Shown here: piece after piece, positions 7,412 to 13,000 of the stretch | How positions within the stretch are numbered: position 1 is the first letter of the stretch | Layout: each line of letters opens with the position of its first letter | From: Deltaproteobacteria bacterium | Lineage (GTDB): Bacteria; Desulfobacterota; Desulfobacteria; Desulfobacterales; JAUVKB01 | Assembly: GCA_030596405.1 (NCBI GenBank) | Contig: JAUVKB010000041.1 | Coordinates: forward strand, 1 to 13,000 | Direction: 5' to 3' | DNA: 13,000 nucleotides | The notes under the pieces: generated by a model | Databases searched by the model: none | What the model was told of the DNA's origin: nothing | The model's input: the letters and a program-made list of their open reading frames with translations, nothing else | Program-made: the position numbers and the translations under genes

Positions 7412-8908
7412 TCATTCTTTTAGAACAATCTCCATGCAAAATTCATAGGGAAAAGAGAATTTTTCTTCGCCCACCTTCTGTTTTGTTATCGATTTGATCT
7501 TTACTTCCTTGCAGCCGTCAAGTTTTGAAAGCTTGCCGGCAAAAAGGCCGATTGAACCTGTATGCAGGGCAAACCCGTTAAGAAAAAAAGAAGACTCTTC
7601 TTTTTGAATCAAACTTTCCAGAATCGTGTCGTTAAGAATCACATCAGGAACCCGCTTCAAGAAAAAAAGAAGATTTTTTTGCCTGGCCGGCAGCAGTTTT
7701 TCAAGGTAGATCCTCTTTTGAGAAGCGCTGTTTTGCCTTGACTGAAGTCCGATTCTTTCGTCCCGCAGCAGGGTCAGCGCCTTCTTTTTTTTCTCCAGCG
7801 AAGAAATTTCAGTTGAGTAATGACCGATCCGATGTTTCACTATCCCGTAATGTCCCAAAAAGCATACGATAATGACCGCCAGGCCTACAGCAGGCGCAAG
7901 ATACGCGTGCTCGCGCGCCTGTTTAATAAAGGGCACTCTGGCGGTAACGCCAACCGGTTTTCCGGAAAAGCCCAGCTCCTGGAGCGCAGCGCCGATGACC
8001 GCTGCATATCCAGAGTGCAGATTTGCCGTTTCCATGGTTACGCCATATTCTTCGAGCTCTTTTTCAGGACGCCATATCCTGATATCCGCATCCAGTTTTG
8101 TTTTTACGTTTTCGGCCAGTTCTTCAGACACGGCATCGCCTGCGATTACGATTTTTTTAACATCGCCCGCGGAACTGTTTATCTCCTGAACCATTGCGAT
8201 AATTTGATCTTCAAGCAGGGCGCCTGGTTCCAGTGGAAAACTCTGGATTAAAAAGGGATCAGCCGAGGCTTTCAGGTATATACCTGTCAAGGCGTCCTGC
8301 CGGCAGTTGACAGCGATCTTGTCTTCGCCTTCGCCTTTACTAACCCATGAAGAAAAGGCAAGAGCGCTTTCCGGAGAATATGCGCGGCAAAGCGATATAC
8401 GAAAGTCTTTCAGAATTTCCGACATCTCGTTGAATTCTTCTTTTGTCATGGCGGATATTAAAACGGGTTTTGAGTTCGAAATTGTTTTATCTTCCACGAG
8501 CCGGTAATCAAAGATGCCGTCTTGCGCCGGAAAATCGAGATACGGCTCCATCTCCCATGTTACAGCGGCCGAAAGCTTATCCTCGGAAAGCTTTGTTCCC
8601 GGCGGCACAGCGAGTTCGCTTGCCAGAAATTTCACCCGCCCTGTCACGATGATTCCCTGTTTGGCGCCTGAACCAAGCTCATTTAAAACATTGCTCAAAG
8701 CGCGTCCGGTCTTGTTGATATCATAAACTGCATCAGGTTCCGTTTCCACTTCGGCTGATGAGACAATCACCGCTTTTTTTCCGGTTCTTTTTACGGCTAT
8801 GGCTTTGACCGAATTTTTTCCGATATGAATCGATATTAGCTTCCGTGGTGCGGTTGATGGAATGACCGATTTTAATTTTTGGAAAGAAAAGTTTTGAAAC
8901 AGTTTCAA
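7412..8908 (-). CDS. PilM-PilN fusion (GspL-like) actin-fold membrane protein
   Basis: A 498-residue protein joining two pilus parts. Residues about 22-315 form a PilM/GspL-type actin-like domain: a first strand KLISIHIGKNSVKAIAV (23-39), AAVTWEMEPYLDFP (114-127), and a late segment KIVIAGDAVSEELAENV (252-268) near a Gly-Tyr-Ala helix at 300-307. A transmembrane helix at about 336-354 follows, then a Lys/Glu-rich coiled coil at about 363-410 and a periplasmic PilN/GspL-like domain at about 418-498. PilM and PilN are usually separate in pilus loci and fused as GspL in type II secretion. The start is TTG at 8908, overlapping the previous gene's TGA, with GAGGAG at 8917-8922 spaced 8 bases. His28 stands where PilM proteins usually carry Asp in the nucleotide-phosphate motif. 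Confidence 0.85.
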   Translation of the reverse strand: MKLFQNFSFQKLKSVIPSTAPRKLISIHIGKNSVKAIAVKRTGKKAVIVSSAEVETEPDAVYDINKTGRALSNVLNELGSGAKQGIIVTGRVKFLASELAVPPGTKLSEDKLSAAVTWEMEPYLDFPAQDGIFDYRLVEDKTISNSKPVLISAMTKEEFNEMSEILKDFRISLCRAYSPESALAFSSWVSKGEGEDKIAVNCRQDALTGIYLKASADPFLIQSFPLEPGALLEDQIIAMVQEINSSAGDVKKIVIAGDAVSEELAENVKTKLDADIRIWRPEKELEEYGVTMETANLHSGYAAVIGAALQELGFSGKPVGVTARVPFIKQAREHAYLAPAVGLAVIIVCFLGHYGIVKHRIGHYSTEISSLEKKKKALTLLRDERIGLQSRQNSASQKRIYLEKLLPARQKNLLFFLKRVPDVILNDTILESLIQKEESSFFLNGFALHTGSIGLFAGKLSKLDGCKEVKIKSITKQKVGEEKFSFPYEFCMEIVLKE

Positions 8909-9867
8909 ATAATAATCTCCTCATCTGCAATATATGAATCCGGCGGCTCCAAAGGGTTTGAAGCAGCCGGATACGACGGGATAAGAATTATCCTGTCGGC
9001 AAGAAGCGTGTCAACGGCAGGCCCTCCCCAGGGGCCAAGATCGGTCTTTAAGGTAAAGACTATCTTTCTTAAACCCGCCGGAAATTTTTGCGAATTCATA
9101 TTGGCTGGCGGATTGACCGGAAAATCATATTTACTGCTTCCTGCGCCGGCCACTATGGTTATGGTTTTTGTCTGATTTTTGTATGTAACGGCTCCATGAA
9201 AAGGGTAAACCAGACTGGCTTCAACATCCACATTTAGACCATCTGGAAGGCCAAGACTGCCTGCATCAAAAAAAAGTGTTAATTCTACGGCCCTTTTCCA
9301 GTAAAAAACATCTTTCACATCTTCTTTATAGCTTCCTGTCCCTCCTGAAAGCCCGTCACTGCCGAAACTCTTTATTTCTATGAGCGTATGTTCGGGCGTT
9401 GTATCCTGAATAAATATTACTTCAACCGGATTTCCCCAGCCATCTGAAAAATCATGGGGAAAAGGAGGATTATCGTTCCATTCACCGGCACAAAGTGCCA
9501 AATAACGGTCGCCCCTGTACCCTGCCCAAAATTCTTCAGGCGGGCCGCTGTAAGACCATTCTTGCCATGCTGCAACACTTTGCCGGTTTAACAACACCCC
9601 TGTAAAGCTATCCTCTGGCGCAAACGGCGTCAAAATATCCGGCTCGCCGTAGTCGCTTATAAAACCGCCTCCATCGGATATAAGCGCCTGCCTGACTTTT
9701 TTTATGCATGCATACGTTTTTACATAGCGTAAGTCATTATCAGAACCGTGACCTGCCACAAAAGAACAGACTAAAACAACGCTCATAAATGCCGTGAGCA
9801 GTAAGGAGACCGCAAGAAGAATATATCCGCGGCAGGAATTAACAGGTTTCAAAATACCGGTCATCAT
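8905..9867 (-). CDS. Pseudopilin-like protein lacking Glu5 (pseudopilin 4)
   Basis: A 320-residue protein with a prepilin-like N-terminus: CRGYILLAVSLLLTAFMSV at 12-30. Gly14 would precede the cleavage site and a hydrophobic helix follows, but the residue at mature position 5 is Ala instead of the near-universal Glu, as in GspK/PilX-type tip pseudopilins. The body shares family marks with its neighbours: DGWGNPVEVIF (142-152) and KSFGSDG (166-172) correspond to GspG-like WG and Ser-x-Gly-Ala-Asp sites. A C-terminal beta-rich region (about 190-300) contains FPAGLRKIVFTL at 262-273, similar to a segment in the preceding gene. Its ATG overlaps that gene's stop (ATGA at 9864-9867), so the two are translationally coupled. 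A tip or minor-pilin role is inferred. Confidence 0.72.
   Translation of the reverse strand: MMTGILKPVNSCRGYILLAVSLLLTAFMSVVLVCSFVAGHGSDNDLRYVKTYACIKKVRQALISDGGGFISDYGEPDILTPFAPEDSFTGVLLNRQSVAAWQEWSYSGPPEEFWAGYRGDRYLALCAGEWNDNPPFPHDFSDGWGNPVEVIFIQDTTPEHTLIEIKSFGSDGLSGGTGSYKEDVKDVFYWKRAVELTLFFDAGSLGLPDGLNVDVEASLVYPFHGAVTYKNQTKTITIVAGAGSSKYDFPVNPPANMNSQKFPAGLRKIVFTLKTDLGPWGGPAVDTLLADRIILIPSYPAASNPLEPPDSYIADEEIII
8917..8922 (-). promoter_or_regulatory. Ribosome binding site that fixes the TTG start of the PilMN fusion
   Basis: GAGGAG on the minus strand lies inside the last codons of pseudopilin 4, 8 bases before the TTG at 8908. The stop TGA and start TTG overlap, indicating termination-reinitiation coupling. 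Confidence 0.7.
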
Positions 9868-10841
9868 TGAATCTTAATATCCCCGATCCAGTTTCCGGAA
9901 GGCTCAACAGCAAAAATCAGAGGATTCGGGTTGGCGGGCGGGCTTGTTATGTCAAAAGCATAAATGCTTCTTATGCCCGCAGGTATGCTTATATATTTTC
10001 TTCCGCTGCCTGCGGGTTCCGGATCAGGTTCAGCCGGATCACGCGCTTCAAAACGGAAATAGCCATCCGTAGCAACACCCACATCCATAGTCTCGGCCTG
10101 CTCGGCACCAGCCGCTGCTATATAGATCCGCACCCTTACATTATTTTCCTGTCCGGCCGTAAAGCCGGTTGCCCTGCCTGCTACTGCTCCCTGATGTTCT
10201 GTCTGTTTGATGGTCATTTCCAGATCCGTATCAAAGCCTGTTTCACCGCCCGTGTCATCGCAAAAATCAGCCCCGTAGCTTTCAATGGCAAGGTTTCCGT
10301 TACTGACTGAAAAGACAAAAGGGGCGCCCCATCCGTCTTTTAACACGCTGTCCGGAGGCGTTTCCAGATACGGCCCCCGCCACCCCATCCAAGTCCTTGA
10401 CGCTGGTTTATGCTCCCAGTCAGGCAAAACGCCCTGGTCCCAGAGCCCTTTGGGCTGGTCGTCTGAAGTGTCTCCGGGAGTGCCTGAAACATCTTCAAGA
10501 ACCGGCAGTCCGCCGATATCTGCTATATAACCGGAAAACTGCCTCTGGCCGTTAGTATAGATACCGGAGTCTCCAGGCAGGGCTTTTTTTATCTCCTCCA
10601 TCTGCACGCGTGTCTGTTCAAATCGAGCCTGATCATCTTCTCCTGTATATGTGCGGGTCATGATCATGGCCAGAAAACCGATGATAGCGATAACTATTAC
10701 CAGCTCAAGGAGGGTGAAGCCTTTTGTGGAACGGGTGGGCAGGTGGGCAGGTGGGCAGGTGGGAAAGCGGGCGGGTGGGAAAATGGGCAGGTGGGCGGGT
10801 GGAAAAGCGGGTTTTATATTTTTTTTGTTTTTAATATCCAT
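9864..10841 (-). CDS. GspG-like pseudopilin with an abnormal 41-residue leader (pseudopilin 3)
   Basis: The mature part begins with a perfect prepilin site: Lys40-Gly41, then FTLLELVIVIAIIGFLAMI with Glu at mature position 5, so prepilin peptidase should cut after Gly41. The globular part has GspG-like marks GWRGPYLE (153-160), DGWGAPFVF (169-177) and ESYGADFCDD (187-196), then a C-terminal extension with VRVRIYIAAAG (235-245) and IPAGIRSIYAFD (286-297). The first 41 residues are strange: MDIKNKKNIK comes from DNA that also encodes the end of the four-helix-bundle gene, and about residues 11-37 are a Pro/Ala/His/Leu/Phe string translated from 8-base array A. No ATG, GTG or TTG lies in frame between the ATG at 10841 and the cleavage site, and no good ribosome site precedes that ATG. 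The original 5' end has probably been displaced, and expression is uncertain. Confidence 0.75.
   Translation of the reverse strand: MDIKNKKNIKPAFPPAHLPIFPPARFPTCPPAHLPTRSTKGFTLLELVIVIAIIGFLAMIMTRTYTGEDDQARFEQTRVQMEEIKKALPGDSGIYTNGQRQFSGYIADIGGLPVLEDVSGTPGDTSDDQPKGLWDQGVLPDWEHKPASRTWMGWRGPYLETPPDSVLKDGWGAPFVFSVSNGNLAIESYGADFCDDTGGETGFDTDLEMTIKQTEHQGAVAGRATGFTAGQENNVRVRIYIAAAGAEQAETMDVGVATDGYFRFEARDPAEPDPEPAGSGRKYISIPAGIRSIYAFDITSPPANPNPLIFAVEPSGNWIGDIKIQ
10730..10809 (-). repeat. Array A: ten 8-base C-rich units, read on the minus strand
   Basis: On the minus strand this reads as ten consecutive 8-base units of two kinds. The CACCTGCC/CACCCGCC kind recurs, with interspersed CGCTTTCC/CATTTTCC variants. 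It lies immediately downstream of the four-helix-bundle gene and inside the 5' end of pseudopilin 3. Its orientation is opposite to arrays B and C. Because 8 is not a multiple of 3, translation passes through all three phases every 24 bases and gives the Pro-Ala-His-Leu-Pro string of the leader. Confidence 0.9.
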
Positions 10842-11207
10842 GGTTCCGGATTGTTTCCCATATTCACTAGTTTTCCGATTATATTGTCATACAATTCGTG
10901 CAGTTCTTTGCCTGTTACCCTGTCTGTGTATTTGCATTTAACCGCATATTCCAGCCATACCTGTGTTTCAGCGGCTTCGCCTTCTGATTCATTAAGCTTG
11001 TTTATAACAAACTTTTTCATATTTTCTTCTTCTCCAGGCTTCTGAAATATTTGCCGAAACAGAACGTGAAGAGCGTCGGATTTGATCCGTTAGAGAATAA
11101 ACTTCTTCTTTTGGAAACTTTTTTGAAATCTCAAAAATCCGCATTGCCGCCGCAACCGATATCTTGTAAACATCTAACTCCCAATGATAGCGAACACCTC
11201 TCCTCAC
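10814..11207 (-). pseudogene. Frameshifted S23/IVP (Avd-like) four-helix-bundle protein gene
   Basis: Two overlapping minus-strand frames together make one four-helix-bundle protein of the 23S-rRNA intervening-sequence family. The first (11207 to 10992, GTG start) gives ELDVYKISVAAAMRIFEISKKFPKEE, then TDQIRRSSRSVSANISEAWRRRKYEK. The second (to the stop at 10814) continues as KFVINKLNESEGEAAETQVWLEYAVK and ends with IIGKLVNMGNNPEPWIL. Both halves fit the family in order, so the reading frame changes near 11010-11020 in a run of A residues (TATGAAAAAG). Loss of two bases would leave the usual spacing between Tyr-Glu and Phe-Val; a one-base change is also possible. An ATG lies exactly at the shift, so re-initiation could make the C-terminal half alone. 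The GTG start is in a unit of array B. The family includes orphan IVPs and the Avd proteins of diversity-generating retroelements; no reverse transcriptase is present here. Confidence 0.85.
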
Positions 11208-11252
11208 CAGCCCACCTGCTCACCTGCTCACTTTCCCACCTGCTCACCCGCC
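11205..11252 (+). repeat. Array B: six 8-base C-rich units, read on the plus strand
   Basis: The plus strand reads CACCAGCC, CACCTGCT, CACCTGCT, CACTTTCC, CACCTGCT, CACCCGCC without gaps. It is the same unit family as array A but inverted, placed immediately upstream of the four-helix-bundle gene. Its minus strand is G-rich, carries a GTG in every CAC-starting unit (one is the start of the four-helix gene) and supplies the TGA stop of pseudopilin 2. Confidence 0.9.
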
Positions 11253-11834
11253 CCGCAACTCCCCCCCACCAAATATAAACATAACCAGATCATCGCCAAT
11301 ATCCGCGGGCACGGGAAAGCCGGTTCCGCCGTCATCTAAACCATTTGCTCCGAAACTGACGATGCGCGCAGAATCCCTGTCCTGAGAAGGATTCATCAGG
11401 ATGCGGTAGAGATTACCCCACGAATCCGCAAGCACGGGATACCATTCGTTGTCAATGCTATCATGGTAGCGTGTATCCGGCTCCATGTATGGGCCGCGCC
11501 AGCCGCGTCTTGTGAATTTATTCCACGACATCAGGCCGTCGCTTCCGGCAAAATTGCGCATCTCATCATATTCAGGATTTCCGGCCCCATCATTTACAAG
11601 GCAAAGATACCGGCTTGCGTATTCGGGATTTGCCGCATCTTCCGGGATAAGCCCCAGATCCGCACAAAATCTTTCCATGACAGATTTTTTGATGTTGTCC
11701 ATCTCGCTCAAGGTAGTGATGACCGCCCCTTTTTCCTGAGCCCGTCCAGCCACCATGGCAACCCCTCCCACCAGAAAACCGATGATGAAAAGAACGATAA
11801 TTATCTCCGCCAGGGTAAAGCCTTTGCTGTTCAT
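11244..11834 (-). CDS. GspG-like pseudopilin ending in array B (pseudopilin 2)
   Basis: With the ATG at 11834 the product has 196 residues and a short leader MNSK-G5, then FTLAEIIIVLFIIGFLVGG with Glu at mature position 5. The frame also allows ATG at 11861 (MRTATGYKK extension, overlapping the previous gene). Neither start has a clear ribosome site; 11834 was chosen because its leader is typical and it lies 4 bases after the previous stop. GspG-like marks are GWRGPYMEPD (111-120), ADSWGNLYRI (136-145) and VSFGANGLDDGG (159-170). Unlike pseudopilins 3 and 4 it stops soon after this motif, at FIFGGGELRGG, and the final residues and TGA lie in G-rich sequence at and next to array B. A shortened C-terminus caused by the cassette is therefore possible. 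It is a filament-forming or minor pseudopilin by family. Confidence 0.8.
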   Translation of the reverse strand: MNSKGFTLAEIIIVLFIIGFLVGGVAMVAGRAQEKGAVITTLSEMDNIKKSVMERFCADLGLIPEDAANPEYASRYLCLVNDGAGNPEYDEMRNFAGSDGLMSWNKFTRRGWRGPYMEPDTRYHDSIDNEWYPVLADSWGNLYRILMNPSQDRDSARIVSFGANGLDDGGTGFPVPADIGDDLVMFIFGGGELRGG

Positions 11835-11838
11835 CTTT

Positions 11839-12813
11839 TTATAACCCGTCGCCGTCCTCATAAAGCCGCCAGAATTTTACATCCTCCTGCCTGCCGTGTC
11901 CCGTGGCATTCACGATGTCAAACTGCGAAGCGGTCATATCTTTCAACTGGACCCTCTTTACCTGGCCGGATGTTGTATCATCTCTATCTATAACGTCAAA
12001 GTCCAGATAACTGTCGCCGTCGTCATCGTCAAAAGGCAATGACCCGAACCGGTCAAGGGTTTTCGCAAGCCTTGGCAAAACAATACTGTAGTAGTTGTAG
12101 TAATACTGTCTGTTGTTAAGCCCTGCAGGGCAGAGGGGCGCGGCCTCGATATAATATTCGGTCACCATCCCGCAGTCCTGTCCTATGCCTGCGACGATCC
12201 TGTACACCCATTCCGGGTTCCCGATATCTTCGCCGAGCGCATTAAAGCCGGGATCAGGCGTTATGGCGGCTGTTGCGTCAGCAGCGCCTCCGCCGATCAT
12301 CAGAACCACAACGCCGGCCGCAACATCCACCCGGTCAAAACGGTTGACATGGGTTGCGGGAACATAGAGCGGGTCTTTGGAATGATTCCATGACAAAACC
12401 TCGCTTATTCCCATGGCCCACAGCTCAGTTGCCTCGTCCGCGCTTAAGACATGCTCGGTCAAGATGCAGCGGATATCAAAATCATTTGATACGCTTTCCA
12501 TTCTATCGTTCATTAAATTTTCCACGTCAGGCTTGACACAGTCGCCGGCCACGGCCGCTATGCCGTCGTCATCGGCAAGCATCAGGTTAATCAATCTATC
12601 AGGTAAATCCCCGGAAAAATCCTGCTGAAAGGTTTCCACACATTTTTTTGTGTCTTTCAGGTTCGCCTCGTTTACTTTGGCCTCGGCCTTTTCCGAGACC
12701 CCGCCGAGTCTTGGAGCAATCATGGCGGTTAAAAAGCCGATGATTACCAAAACCCAAAGAAGCTCCAGCATGGTAAAACCTTTTTTATTTGAAACTGTCT
12801 TTAATATATTCAT
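11839..12813 (-). CDS. Type IV pilin-like pseudopilin, first of the cluster (pseudopilin 1)
   Basis: A 324-residue prepilin-like protein. The leader MNILKTVSNKKG (cleavage after Gly12) is followed by FTMLELLWVLVIIGFLTAMI with Glu at mature position 5, and then a long amphipathic helix. The start is ATG 12813, set by GAGGAGA at 12821-12827; an upstream in-frame ATG at 12834 would overlap that ribosome site and array C and is less likely. The large globular part is not one I can assign to a named pilin subfamily. It carries an acidic loop PFDDDDGDSYLDFD at about 260-273, resembling Asp-rich calcium sites, and several Cys residues. It is larger than common major pilins (about 150 residues), so a minor, adhesive or initiating pseudopilin is plausible. 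It leads the cluster and the next gene starts within a few bases of its stop. Confidence 0.82.
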   Translation of the reverse strand: MNILKTVSNKKGFTMLELLWVLVIIGFLTAMIAPRLGGVSEKAEAKVNEANLKDTKKCVETFQQDFSGDLPDRLINLMLADDDGIAAVAGDCVKPDVENLMNDRMESVSNDFDIRCILTEHVLSADEATELWAMGISEVLSWNHSKDPLYVPATHVNRFDRVDVAAGVVVLMIGGGAADATAAITPDPGFNALGEDIGNPEWVYRIVAGIGQDCGMVTEYYIEAAPLCPAGLNNRQYYYNYYSIVLPRLAKTLDRFGSLPFDDDDGDSYLDFDVIDRDDTTSGQVKRVQLKDMTASQFDIVNATGHGRQEDVKFWRLYEDGDGL

Positions 12814-12820
12814 TTTAACT

Positions 12821-12827
12821 TCTCCTC
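12821..12827 (-). promoter_or_regulatory. Strong ribosome binding site for pseudopilin 1
   Basis: GAGGAGA on the minus strand is followed by 7 bases and then ATG 12813. This supports the shorter start over ATG 12834. Confidence 0.8.
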
Positions 12828-12831
12828 TTTT

Positions 12832-12919
12832 CATCTGCCCACTTTTTCACCCGCTCACCTGCACACTTTCCCACCTGCACACTTTCCCACCTGCCCACTT
12901 TCTCACCTGCCCACCCTCT
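12832..12919 (+). repeat. Array C: 8/16-base C-rich tandem units upstream of pseudopilin 1
   Basis: The plus strand shows four consecutive 16-base units from 12856 (CACCTGCACACTTTCC twice, then two variants CACCTGCCCACTTTCT and CACCTGCCCACCCTCT). They are preceded by a degenerate unit at 12832-12847 and a half unit at 12848-12855. Each 16-base unit is made of two 8-base halves of the same kinds as in arrays A and B. The orientation equals that of array B. It fills the gap between the right-edge gene and pseudopilin 1, and the stop codon of the right-edge gene lies in it. Confidence 0.9.
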
Positions 12920-13000
12920 CAATAGCCTCCAACAGCCTCTCCGCCAGCTTCCCATCAAGTTTCTCCAGTATCCTATATTCACTCATAGCGTCATCAGGAT
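12903..13000 (-). CDS. C-terminal tail of an unidentified protein, cut by the right edge
   Basis: One minus-strand frame is open from the right edge to a TGA at 12903-12905. It gives about 31 residues rich in Leu, Glu, Arg and Lys (ending EYRILEKLDGKLAERLLEAIERVGR), with a helical, possibly coiled-coil character. The last residues VGR and the stop are encoded by array C. The other two minus frames stop within the first 20 bases. The family cannot be recognised from this fragment. It would lie upstream of pseudopilin 1 in the same direction, so the operon may begin outside the window. Confidence 0.5.
   Translation of the reverse strand, partial: PDDAMSEYRILEKLDGKLAERLLEAIERVGR

Noticed and set aside
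7820..8251. Plus-strand open frames opposite the PilMN fusion gene
   Set aside because: Two overlapping plus frames lie opposite a clear coding region; no family recognised and no ribosome site noted.
10651..11045. Plus-strand Gly/Arg/Trp-rich open frames across array A
   Set aside because: They are the opposite-strand reading of the 8-base array and of the pseudopilin and four-helix genes; no ribosome site or family match.
10814..11207. Full diversity-generating retroelement
   Set aside because: The four-helix protein is Avd-like, but no reverse transcriptase, template repeat or variable repeat pair is seen in the window.
376..12813. Canonical type II secretion operon (gsp)
   Set aside because: PilT, PilO- and PilP-like proteins are present, and no GspC with a PDZ domain, GspM or GspH/I/J set is recognised, so a pilus-type name fits better.
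12832..12919. CRISPR array or other spacer-type repeat
   Set aside because: The units are 8/16 bases, contiguous and degenerate, with no unique spacers between them.

Overview
The window is almost filled by one leftward-reading operon (every supported gene is on the minus strand) that encodes a type IV pilus / type II secretion-like filament machine. Gene style, moderate base composition, the PilMN-O-P-Q order and the pseudopilin families suggest a Gram-negative bacterium of the Desulfobacterota (deltaproteobacterial) kind. That placement is an inference from style only. An outer membrane is implied directly by the secretin.

Reading in the direction of transcription, from high to low coordinates: the tail of an unidentified gene at the right edge; a C/G-rich array of 8-base units (array C); two pseudopilin genes (pseudopilin 1 and 2); a small cassette made of a frameshifted S23/IVP (Avd-like) four-helix-bundle gene between two inverted copies of the same 8-base array (arrays B and A); two larger pseudopilins (3 and 4); a GspL-like PilM-PilN fusion; PilO-like and PilP-like proteins; a PilQ/GspD secretin; a PilT-type retraction ATPase; a PilB/GspE assembly ATPase; the PilC/GspF platform protein; and the start of a secreted protein of unknown function cut by the left edge. 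Gaps from the pseudopilins to pilC are short (overlaps up to about 50 bases) apart from the cassette, so one transcript is likely. No promoter, terminator, tRNA or CRISPR array is evident.

How the parts fit together: the pseudopilins would be processed by a prepilin peptidase not present here. They would be assembled on PilC by PilB, aligned through PilMN/PilO/PilP, extruded through the secretin, and probably retracted by PilT. The pseudopilins resemble GspG (Trp-Gly and Gly-Ala-Asn/Asp motifs), while PilT, PilO and PilP point to a pilus, so the system has features of both.

The most unusual feature is the cassette at about 10730-11252. The four-helix-bundle gene sits between inverted arrays that could pair as a long RNA or DNA stem. 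The arrays also appear to have rewritten the edges of both flanking pseudopilin genes: one takes its stop codon from an array, and the other carries an unusual 41-residue leader that is largely array translation.
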